Position numbers and translations under genes: made by a program
Notes under the pieces: generated by a model
Databases searched by the model: none
What the model saw: the letters and a program-made list of their open reading frames with translations, nothing else
What the model was told of the DNA's origin: nothing
Source: Halisarca cf. caerulea
Lineage: Eukaryota; Porifera; Demospongiae; Chondrillida; Halisarcidae
Direction of reading: 5' to 3'
Length of the DNA stretch: 64,000 nucleotides
NCBI GenBank assembly: GCA_963170055.1
Contig: CAUJGJ010000397.1
Span: 6,404,501-6,468,500 of the forward strand
Shown here: positions 1 to 8,801 of the stretch, in pieces
Layout: every line of letters starts with the position of its first letter
Position numbering within the stretch: position 1 is the first letter of the stretch

Positions 1-953
1 TGTAAACTGCAGTACTTACATAATTCATGTCGAAATCGCCCTGCTATTTTGCAGTTGATGAAAGGCTTAAAGCGCATTTTGAAGGCTCAAACATAGATCG
101 ATCGCTCTTTCATGAGGTACTCAAGTTAGTAAAACCGACTTTTCTATTTGAATTTAAGATCAAACAAAGATTACGCACCTTGTTCTTTGATGTTGGCGAT
201 CGGGCGCTGAATATCCAGTTCGCTTCTCTTGAACCACCGATATGATACTTTGTTAAACCATCTGTCTTCTTTGCCTAATGTTCTTCCTCCACTGAGTTTC
301 TCTCGCTTATGCCGCATCGATCATTACGGAGATTAAACACTTCAAACACTTCGGTAAGGGCAATATGCGATTACGTCACAGCTCATGTCACATGACCGTC
401 ATGTGATAATCGGCCCTTAGCTAAGCGAATCCTTCTTGCAAAATGCCATGTCGTCAAGTAAATCAGCGGATCAACGTAGGAAGCTTCTGAGTGTTTTATT
501 GTAATCTATATGGAACCCTTCAACTTTTCACCGATGGGGATTTTGATGCAGCGAGTTTCCAAAGAGTTATTGCTGGTTATTTTAGTACATTTTTAGTATT
601 TGCTGATTATCTTGAAAACTAGTTCAGTAAACAAAATCCCCATCGGTAGAATATTGGGTAGCCTTATTAGGGACAGTTTAGTCCATATTCTGTGTCTCTA
701 GGCCTAAGTTTCGATTTACTTGAGAGGAATAACTGCTAAATACAGCTGCTCGGAAAAGCGGCGAGTATTCGAACGATTGACGGAAAATTTGGTTGAAAAA
801 TAGTTAAATGTGTAGCTTAAATGTGTTCATACAGTCTAAATGTCGTTGCTTGCCATTTCTGATACGCATAAGAGAGAAAAAGCGAATTTGTTAGCAACAA
901 AATCGCCGACTTTCGGAAGCCATTCAAGTGCGAATGGACATGTCCCACATGCG
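1..953 (-). mobile_element. Truncated copy of the CGCATGTGG-ended MITE family (cut by window edge)
   Basis: The right end reads as the inverted terminus CGCATGTGGGACATGTCC at 936-953, followed by GA. Read on the minus strand, the rest matches 33495-34430 at roughly 95% by eye over its first several hundred bases, for example the conserved stretch about AGTCGGCGATTTTG. The other terminus lies outside the window. No credible coding sequence is present; the short reading frames here are shared by the non-coding copy at 33.5 kb. It is a non-autonomous relative of the 6.6-kb element at 56421-63010. Confidence 0.8.
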
Positions 954-1187
954 GAAAAGAAAGAATAATAAACAATGAGACCACACACACACACACACAC
1001 GCACACGCACACACACACACACATACACACAGGAACATGCTCAAATAAACACACAGACACAAGCAAACATAAAAGCAAGTGAACATATCCAAGAAAATAC
1101 ATACAGAAATTTTTACATATACATTCGAAAACAGTTAGCTAAATAAAAAGAGCTTTCAACAGTCATCTTATCTATCACAAATACACC

Positions 1188-1230
<43 letters not shown>

Positions 1231-1505
1231 TAACACAAATGCACAAATGCACACAAACACACAACGCACACACGCGCACACACACAAACACAAGAACATA
1301 GTCAAATAAACACACAGACACAAGGAACATAAACGCATGCGAACATATCCAAGAAAATACATACAGAAATTCTTACATATACATTCGAAAACGGTTAGCT
1401 AAAAAATAGAGTTTCAACAATCATCTTACCTATTTCTGAAGCTTTCTTGAAGCTTCTCTTTCCCTCAAAATTCTTTGCGATAACGCGTTATAAAGTTTCG
1501 AAGTT
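954..1505. repeat. CA-rich microsatellites and a tandemly duplicated ~265-bp segment
   Basis: Two (CA)n runs at about 980-1030 and 1191-1229 sit in a segment repeated in tandem. The text after 'gaacatatccaagaaaatac' near 1083 recurs near 1341, with the same downstream 'ttacatatacattcgaaaac' block. A more diverged third copy starts near 1915. Cysteine/valine-rich frames here simply translate the CA repeat and are not genes. Confidence 0.8.
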
Positions 1506-1575
1506 TTTGGGCCGCCGGAAGGCGGCCCTATATTGTTTTTACTTTCACCGGAAGTGTCCGGAACGTCCGGAACGA

Positions 1576-1615
<40 letters not shown>

Positions 1616-1804
1616 AACAACATGGCGGACGCAAAGTCGGTACGTAATCTTTCGGCTATATTTTGGTAAAATTCATTCGTTCGCTTCTGATTTTATCAGC
1701 GAAGAGTCTTTTCAACCAGAAGAGTTCTTCGAAGACGATTTCCAAGCGATTCGAGTTTCCAGGGCCGTGGGCGGCCCACGAGTTTTTTAAACTCGAATCG
1801 CTTG
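1506..1804 (-). mobile_element. HINE-B copy: hairpin-ended, (TA)n-centred non-autonomous element
   Basis: On the minus strand the element starts CAAGCGATTCGAGTTT, folds back on AAACTCGAATCGCTTGG, carries a central TA tract at 1580-1611, and ends in a GGGCCGCC..GGCGGCCC stem followed by A residues. It has no terminal inverted repeats in the usual sense and no obvious target duplication. Related sequence lacking the element lies near 2125 ('gattcttcggtttagctctcc'), consistent with insertion in a T-rich site. Other copies are near 11.6-12.8, 13.0 and 18.5 kb. Confidence 0.75.
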
Positions 1805-2470
1805 TTTTCTTCTATCCATGGACATTTTCGTTCTAAAGTCTAGGTCAACCCTCTGTGCCATGCTAGACGAGGCCTGAACAAACACACAAACACAAAATCA
1901 TACACACGTACGCGAAAACATCCAAGAAAAGCTAAAGAATTTCTTTTACTAAAGTCCAACTCATACTAAACCGCACCAAACCACTTTGAATACACATTTA
2001 GACACTCCAAAATGGTTAAACAAAGAAACAAAGCTTTCAGCAGTCATCTCACCTGTTCCCGAAGCTTTCTTTGACCTTTTCTTGGCTTTTATAGACTTCC
2101 GCAGTAACGTAACATAAGATTCTTCGGTTTAGCTCTCCATTCATGGACGTTTTCGTCCTAAATGCTAAGTCCAAGTTCTCTTTCATATTAGAGGAGGTGT
2201 CAGAAGAGCTTTTGTCAGTTTTCGAGTCCTTCCAAAGTTGTTTTGAACGAAGAGAACATCTTTAGACTTGTTCGCGTACCCATACAACTTGAAGGCCCAC
2301 GGAAATTCTTGGAATGACTTGAAATTTTGTAAATAACTTCCAAGCAAACTCCTTATGGCTGGAGGATTCTTCGCTGACGAAAACAGGAGCAAAGACATGA
2401 AGTTCACTGAAATATTACAGCGATACCAACTACCGCCTAAAAGTCCGCCATGTTGTTGACATATATATAT
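1805..2470. other. Diverged repeat of the 1.4-1.9 kb segment plus decayed HINE-B remnant
   Basis: Bases 1915-2180 resemble 1340-1500 plus 1805-1860 (CCGAAGCTTTCTT, CATGGACGTTTTCG), so this is an older tandem copy without the HINE-B insert. Bases 2325-2470 resemble the middle of HINE-B (a CGCTGA..AACAGGAGC block, then CCGCCATGTTGTTGACATATA) but are strongly diverged. No gene seen. Confidence 0.5.
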
Positions 2471-3333
2471 CACGCTACCGACACCTGTCAATCTTGCAAG
2501 ATGGAAGATTCAAGCACAGCCCTCTTGTGCACTGTGTGGATCAGCCAATGCCACAGTCAAGCACATCCTAAATGGATGCCCAACTGCTCTAAGCGATACA
2601 CTTGGAGGCATGACAGTATCTTGCTGGAGCTGACAAGACTACTAAAAGAGTCTATGGCACAAGCCAAAGATGATACAGAAACTGAAGTATACGCGGACCT
2701 AGACCACCTTAGAGCATCTGAGAATCCTCCGGGCACTATACCCTGCCAGTTAGTGGTGACTACTGCCAGGCCAGATTTAGTAACCATCAAAGGGAACGTG
2801 ATCAGAATCTTGGAACTCACTGTATCCACTAACTCAAGAGAAGCCATGTTCAATGCAAGAACCTGGAAATTGTCAAAAATTTCATACCAACAAATTTTAG
2901 GAGATCTGGAACGACAGGGGAAGGATGTTCAGTACATAACTATGGAAATGGGTGCACTTGGTCACTATCCAGGTGATCTAGTGGCACTTATGAGTGGAGT
3001 CTCCTGAAATACGGAAAAAATGCAGAAATGTCCTCGACCAGTTGTCCAAGGTCTCAATCAACTGCTCCCAGATGATCTATCTTGCAAGGAATAGCGAACA
3101 TTGGCTCCATTAAGTTACAATCATATAACCCGTAACCTAAGTAATCGTTAAACTGTCTTATTATTAAGTAGTCATGCAACACCACTTGCCAGACAGTCAC
3201 CAACATTTACCACTGTGGAAATGTTACGATTATGTCTGTGTCCGAGTCTCATATCTATAGCTTTTTATATTAGTCTTTCTTTTTGTACATCAGTTTGAAT
3301 AATGATGACATTTCTCTCTCTTTATATATATAC

Positions 3334-3393
<60 letters not shown>
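2471..3393 (+). mobile_element. 5'-truncated non-LTR retrotransposon, restriction-like endonuclease end
   Basis: An open frame to 3007 encodes the C-terminus of a REL-type LINE protein. It has a degenerate cysteine/histidine region, then ARPDLVTIKGN followed by ILELTVSTN, the PD..(D/E)xT arrangement of the restriction-like endonuclease. The end is GALGHYPGDL. The reverse transcriptase is absent because the copy is truncated at its 5' end, inside the TA tract of the HINE-B remnant. About 300 bases of 3' untranslated DNA and a (TA)n tract at 3322-3393 follow. It is a dead fragment. Family placement within the R2/NeSL/R4-like group is inference. Confidence 0.7.
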
Positions 3394-3397
<4 letters not shown>

Positions 3398-3617
3398 TGC
3401 ATTTTGGGGTTAAACATCAAAGAGACCACCAATGCAATATATAAGATATTGCACTCTTTGCAATGCAAAGTATCATTCAAGTGCCCATGGGCTTTTATTC
3501 ATATTTATTTATTAAAACTGATTAGCAATCAGAAACCTATCATGATACATTACATCAGTACACCATAACAGTTAGATTAATAATTAAGCATGTTTTGAAG
3601 ACTTATACACTAAGTGA
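3394..3617. other. Non-coding DNA downstream of the Crypton gene
   Basis: AT-rich, no reading frame with recognisable motifs. It probably includes the 3' flank of the Crypton, whose exact end cannot be defined because Cryptons lack inverted repeats. Confidence 0.4.
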
Positions 3618-4949
3618 TTAGTAGTTCATGAAGTCCTGGACATCAACTCCTTGTAGCTCCTTTGCTGCATCAAACTCATGATCAGCTGTTGGCTGAGGAT
3701 GGAGAATATTGATGGTACAGCCAGTGAAGGTGCAACCACTGAATGTTGGTAAATCACTACGGGCTGATGTAGATGGTTGACTCGGAGGAGTGGTGCCTTC
3801 TTGTAGGATTGTTGAAACACACAAGTGTTGCTGAAGAGATGTCTGTTCATATTTCCGCAAGCCTTCCAGTGAACGGTGTCCAGTCCTTTGCTGAATGATT
3901 TTCTCTTCTACACCATGGTTGAACATTTCTGTAGCTCCATAGGCTCTCAAGCTGTGATTGCTGAAACTTTCAGCCAGGTTTGCCTTCTTGCTCATGCTCT
4001 TCATCATGGTGGCCAGTGTATTTCTCCCTAATGGAATTTTTGAGAACCATGGAGCCAGGTGGTCTTCCGGAGTCTTAGCTAGTGGGCGCAGATAAAAGTT
4101 GTCTTTGTCTAGTGCTTCTTGTGGTACCTTCATAAAGTAGGTATCCAGGAATGATACGTGGCAACGGTCTCCCGGACTCTCAAATTGACGAACAACTTTA
4201 TTGCCCATGTTGAGTTGCTTCAATCCACCACTTCTGTTCTTGGAGCCATATTCCGTGTACACATAGCAAACCTTGGGAGAGTTGTCTACAGTAACCACTT
4301 CTCGTTTCAATTGTGAGAATTTCATGTCTCGATGCTCCTGTCCACCTCTTAAGCAAAAATTCTTTCCATTATAAAAGAAAACACAATTCAGGAGTCCCTC
4401 CGGTGTGCTTGGATTGAGAACTCCTGTCTCCCACAGTTGATCTTCATCATGACGGGAAAGTGGTTTTGTTGTGTTTACACTTGCACCGAGTCCTTTGGTG
4501 TGGAGTTTTCTATAGTAGGCATCACAGACATTCCGTAGCTTTTGGAATTCTGCATCCACCATAAAATTAATGGAAAATCCCATTTTACTCTGGCGTATGT
4601 ACCTTTGTAACCCCATTAACAGGAGCTGAACGGTTCTGGGTGGATATTGCTGTCCGCATTCTTTTCTAGTCTCCACTGCAAATTTACAAAGGCAGTCGCA
4701 CAATTCTTCTTTGTTGTCAGTTAGTAAGATGTCCGTGGTTGTGGAGAATCCTTTGTCTGCCTTACATCTTGAGTCAATCCAGTCGCTGAAGTTTTTTAAT
4801 GACCACTTCGTAGATATAATCGTATTCTTGGGACAGTATCCCTTAGATAACTCCTCAAAGTCATCGTCACTCTGGCTGAAATCAAAGCGCTCGATATTTG
4901 GCGTTTTACTCTTAGGAAGCGTCGAAGAAGTACCGTCTCTTTTCGCCAT
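3618..4949 (-). CDS. Crypton-type tyrosine recombinase (DUF3504-like), intact frame
   Basis: A 443-residue uninterrupted protein of the family that moves Cryptons by site-specific recombination. The same fold is domesticated in vertebrate KCTD1, ZMYM and QRICH1 proteins. The catalytic set is visible: the first arginine in NFCLRGGQEH (about residue 200), HSLRAYGATEMF giving H..R (about residue 335), RTGHRSLEGL giving the second histidine, and LRKYEQ giving the nucleophilic tyrosine (about residue 365). The N-terminal half resembles the SAM-like core-binding domain. The start MAKRDGTSS is chosen as the first methionine of the frame. No intron is needed. A DUF3987-like gene is transcribed divergently from 5.5 kb. 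Cryptons are intron-bearing in fungi but often short in animals, so this may be a full-length copy. Confidence 0.85.
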   Translation of the reverse strand: MAKRDGTSSTLPKSKTPNIERFDFSQSDDDFEELSKGYCPKNTIISTKWSLKNFSDWIDSRCKADKGFSTTTDILLTDNKEELCDCLCKFAVETRKECGQQYPPRTVQLLLMGLQRYIRQSKMGFSINFMVDAEFQKLRNVCDAYYRKLHTKGLGASVNTTKPLSRHDEDQLWETGVLNPSTPEGLLNCVFFYNGKNFCLRGGQEHRDMKFSQLKREVVTVDNSPKVCYVYTEYGSKNRSGGLKQLNMGNKVVRQFESPGDRCHVSFLDTYFMKVPQEALDKDNFYLRPLAKTPEDHLAPWFSKIPLGRNTLATMMKSMSKKANLAESFSNHSLRAYGATEMFNHGVEEKIIQQRTGHRSLEGLRKYEQTSLQQHLCVSTILQEGTTPPSQPSTSARSDLPTFSGCTFTGCTINILHPQPTADHEFDAAKELQGVDVQDFMNY

Positions 4950-5413
4950 TCTCTTCTCGCTGAAGCAACCCTTTGGCTAGTTATTGTTTTCATCGCAACC
5001 GTCTAGCGAGTTAAGAGGCTAAAGTTCTAGTTGAAGTGTATCGACGACCAATAGGTTACGAGATTTATATACTTTTGAATCGATCGTTTCGGAGCTTGAA
5101 CGAGAGAGAGCCAATTAAAAATTGTTTACGGGTAGTCCCATACATGCGTCGCGATAAGGGAACGAAATTTCTCGATTGTTCCATGTTTTAAACGGACAAA
5201 TAGCCAATGATATATTGTTATTGACGATAGAACGTTAAGTGAAGTTTTTTTATATCTCTTCTGGATCGTTCTATCGTTTGTATTTGCAATAAGCCAATTA
5301 TAGCGCGACTAGAAGTGCATTGCATCATAATATTATACTCGCCCTCGGGCGCTACGCGCCCTCGGGTCTCGTACAATATATGATGCAATGCACTTCTAGT
5401 CGCGCTATAATTA
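4950..5413. repeat. Divergent intergenic region with a long perfect-looking hairpin
   Basis: The Crypton promoter side shows no recognisable motif. Bases about 5294-5413 form a palindrome with arms of about 30 bases: AATTATAGCGCGACTAGAAG.. near 5294 is answered by ..CTTCTAGTCGCGCTATAATT near 5393-5412. The GC-rich loop carries GCCCTCGGGCG and CGCGCCCTCGGG. Arms this similar suggest a recent foldback element or an RNA-forming structure. Confidence 0.7.
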
Positions 5414-5493
5414 TTACATATTGACATCGTTCCGGACACTTCCGGTCAAAGTAAAAACAATATAGGGGCCACTTTTGGCAGCCCAAAAATGGG
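5414..5493 (+). mobile_element. HINE-B 3'-end fragment
   Basis: The sequence ATTGACATCGTTCCGGACAC, then AAAACAATATAGG and a degraded GGCC..GGCAGCCC stem, matches the last 80 bases of HINE-B copies at 13.3 and 18.7 kb. The TA tract and 5' hairpin are missing, replaced by the palindrome to the left. Confidence 0.65.
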
Positions 5494-7140
5494 TGCTCTA
5501 ATGCATGAAAACAATTCAAAGCTGCTGGGACTGTATGATGAATTGGCAATGTTTCTGTCCCAAATGAATGTTTTTTGTGGAAAAGGAGTGGCAGACTCTC
5601 ATGAACTGTCAGTCTTTTTGCAGCTGTATGGTGTAAACTCGTGGGTATGCAAAACAGGTACATAATATGCACATATAAATGAAGTGTCTATGTGTATGTG
5701 TTAATTATGGCATTTTATGTCTACATGTCCATTCTTTCACTGATTACAGTGTCAGGTGAAGCCAATTCAAAATGAAATGCATGGGTCTAACTGTTGGTGG
5801 CTTCATCCAACCCAGCATTGCATGTAATCTCTTAGAGCAGGCAGCCAACATGGAGAAAGGTTTCAGCCAGAGATTTCTGTGGTGTGCTCCCAAACCCACC
5901 CCTGCACCATTCAATGATCTGGAAAAAGTCAACCGTGACTTTTCAGCATCTATGGGTTAGTACCACACAACCATTGTAATGAAACGTACATCTTTGACTT
6001 GCGTTACAATGTCACTGAAATGAGCATTTCTCAGATCTAGTATTTGTTTGTTCTTTTTGTGTTATTTTTATACCATTATCATCATTATCATTCATTTGTG
6101 TGCATACAGTTGGTCTTATGAGTGCACTCTGGCAAAACAGCAGGTCTGTCGAGCTGTGGACCCTACCTAGGCCTTTTGCAGTGTTTTGCAAGAAATATGA
6201 CCTAATCCAAGAACAACTACAAACCATTTCTTGCATGGATGAACTGCTGTCTGGTGAGCCTGCTTTTGATTACTCACTGATACTACATGAATAATCATCC
6301 CTTCTATAATCCGGAGAGTGTGCATGTATTTGAATAAGCACTAGAGTGTATGCAGATTGATGGAGCAATTCTATTCTACCAACAGTGGTGTTCATTATTT
6401 GCATAAGCATTTCTGATAAACTTCACTACAGGAATGCTAAGTAAATCGAAAGGACAGATCCTGCGTGTTGCAGCAACCCTTCATGTCCTGTTCCATCTGG
6501 ACACACCAAGAGCAATTTTTGATGTTATTAGTGAGGCTGCAATTAAGGCTGCCATTGACCTGACAGATTTGTGCATCCAGCATGCAGCATTTCTGGCCGG
6601 CCGCGGCACCATTAAGGACATTATCCATTAAATATCTGAAGGTATGTAACTAGAAAGTGATTCACTGCTTATTGATTAACACTTAATTGAATGTCTCCAT
6701 TTCAATTTTATGTCTTCTTCCCTTATTCAGAATCTGCACACCCTGCACCCTCTTTGGACTTGAATGAGTCAAATCGAAATGCCAGCATGTCTTTGCTGCT
6801 TCCAGAGACAACACTACACCTGAATGCTTTGCTTAGCATGCAAAAGTTCTGGGATAGGGGGAACAAGCCTGGCGCTGTACGAGGCTTTGAACTCTTACAG
6901 AAGAATGGCCTAGGAAAACTCATCTCCATAAAGCCACAGAGAGGAGCAAGCATGGTACAAAAACTGAGTACATACTATCTATATACATTGCAAGTAAATA
7001 CACATTGTGGTTTACCTTCACATAACCTATTCAGATGTACCAATTTCAGAAGGCACCCATCCCTGAAACCTCAGAAGAAAAGGCAAGTTTCCTTGAGGCT
7101 CTACTACAGTTTGGGGTATCATTGTCGCAGTAAGAAAAGG
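5494..7140 (+). pseudogene. DUF3987-like (primase/helicase-associated) gene, multi-exon, degraded
   Basis: Five conserved blocks lie in order on one strand, separated by short introns. They are LLGLYDELAMFLSQMN with GKGVADSHELSVFLQLY (5500-5656), GLTVGGFIQPSIACNLLEQA with KGFSQRFLWCAPKP (5772-5955), ELWTLPRPFAVFCKKYD (6110-6260), GQILRVAATLHVLFHLD (6434-6630), and LNALLSMQKFWDRG to the C-terminus (6730-7140). This matches my memory of DUF3987 proteins in invertebrate genomes, thought to be VirE/primase-helicase-like. The N-terminal ATPase part is absent, replaced by HINE-B debris. The junction at about 5755-5775 needs a small frame change, so the copy is probably dead. It is divergent from the Crypton gene, and a shared origin in one element is possible but unproven. 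Confidence 0.55.
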
Positions 7141-7485
7141 CACTGGCAATGCCTGACATGACTATGTAAGATCAAGCTAGGTTTTAGCTGTATGTCTCCC
7201 GTATCACACATCCACAGTTCCTTCCAAATCACAGGAGCAGCTTAGAGGAATCCCGAAAGCAGCCTCCAATTACAGGCATTCCTCAGCGTCGCTCACCAAG
7301 GAAGAGGACAAAAGAAACTACAGAGAATTTGCAAATTTTATCATAGTTTTTGTTTTGTTAGGATTAGGATTGGCTAGATGGACATATTTCCAAATGAGGA
7401 AATAAGATAGTGCTATGGCATACAACTGTGGTAGTAACACATACAATAGAAAGTCAATAGAGTGCTTGCTTATGTAACAGAGATT
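7141..7485. other. Non-coding, AT-rich; nothing recognised
   Basis: No motif-bearing frame, hairpin or terminal repeat noticed. It may be the 3' flank of the DUF3987-like gene. Confidence 0.4.
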
Positions 7486-7959
7486 GTCATAATTACTACG
7501 GTGTACTGGGATACTCTGACACACAGGGTGGAGCATGTGCCTGTCCCAGTATCGTCCCAGGATGGTCATAGTTACTACAGCGTACTGGAATACTCTGACA
7601 CATTGAGTGGAGTGTGTGCCTATCCCAGTATTGTCGCTAGATGGTCATAGCTACTATGGCGTACTGGGATACTCTGACACACAGGGTGGAGCGTGTGCCT
7701 GGCCCGGTATCGACCCGGGTTGGTGATAGCTACTACGGCGTACTGGGATACTCTGACACACAGGGTGGAGCGTGTGCCTGTCCCAGTATCGTCCTGGGTT
7801 GGTCATAGCTACTACGGCGTGCTGGGATACTCTGACACACGGGGTGGAGTGTGTGCCTGTCCTGGTATCGTCCCGGGATGGTCATAGCTACTACGGTGTA
7901 CTGGGATATTCTGACACACTGGGTGGAGTGTGTACCTGTCCCAGTATATGGCATTCTGA
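7486..7959 (+). repeat. Minisatellite: six tandem copies of a 79-bp unit
   Basis: The unit begins GTCATAGCTACTACGGCGTA and includes CTGGGATACTCTGACACAC, GGGTGGAGCGTGTGCC and CCCAGTATCGTCCCGG. Copies start near 7486, 7564, 7643, 7722, 7801 and 7880. The outer copies are more diverged than the inner ones, as expected of array turnover. Frames reading through it are not genes. Confidence 0.9.
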
Positions 7960-8054
7960 GGAATGGGCTGGTTGTCCTAGTATAATCTCGTGCATGTCAC
8001 AGTAACTTGGTACGGCTTTAGAGATCTTAGGATGGTACATGACACCATTGGACA

Positions 8055-8515
8055 TTACTCTACTTGTGACAGATTGCATCCCTCGCAGGGCGCTACTGAC
8101 GGGAATGGGATCCTTTCCCACAATGGCTACATTTCCCTTTTGGCACATGCTGTTGTTGTCCGTTGATGCTCAATGGCAAAGGTTTTCCAGATGTCTTGAA
8201 CGACTGTCTGTTACCTTTGTGTGAATTGCTTCGCTCTACAAATTCAACTGCATGTTCTTTCTTGAATTCTTTCTCAAGAAGATCCTGTTGTTTCTGTACT
8301 GCCACTCTTTGGCGTACCATGATCTTAGCCTTCTCTAAAGTGAGATCTGCGTCTAACTGCAGCCGTTCGGAGAGAGCTGCATCAAGAATTCCAACGACAG
8401 TTTGATCACGAATCATTTCTTCCATTAGATCGCTGAAGGCACAGTTTTTTTCTAGGTTATACAAACTGGTGATTAATTCATCTACCATTTTATCGGACTT
8501 CTGATCCCTGCAGTT
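8055..8515 (-). pseudogene. Ty3/gypsy-like Gag, C-terminal part
   Basis: The minus-strand frame from 8488 to about 8093 encodes the second half of a retrotransposon Gag. It contains VDELITSLYNLEKNC, EEMIRDQTVVGILD and LSERLQLDADLTLEKA, then a CCHC-knuckle start CSHCGKGSHSR at the end. Gag packages element RNA in cytoplasmic particles. The frame breaks right after the zinc knuckle and is followed by the minisatellite, so protease and polymerase are missing. It begins abruptly near 8515, beside a piggyBac left end. The missing N-terminal half of the same kind of Gag lies at 32436-32730 on the same strand. Confidence 0.7.
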
Positions 8516-8801
8516 TTTTTACGGTAATACAAACCATTAACCCTTGAGCGCCCAAATGTTCTGATTTAGGAACACTCTTCAAGAATATTTATCTGGCGTT
8601 TCGATCGCTCAATTTTCCTGGGACTTTCCCAACTTCTAGTGCCACTATTGTGTTTTCGTTTGATTGAGGAATATCCTGTAATATCACACAGTAGGCAGGA
8701 CCACATGGTAATTCCTCACGATGCAGTTATGGTTGAAAATTTGTCAATGTTCACTGTAATCTTGTGTATTCTTCCAGAATACACCCACATATTATATGAC
8801 A

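Noticed and set aside
817..1362. Cysteine/valine-rich minus-strand frames
   Set aside because: They translate (CA)n repeats and a TIR-element end. No domain, and the repeats explain the composition.
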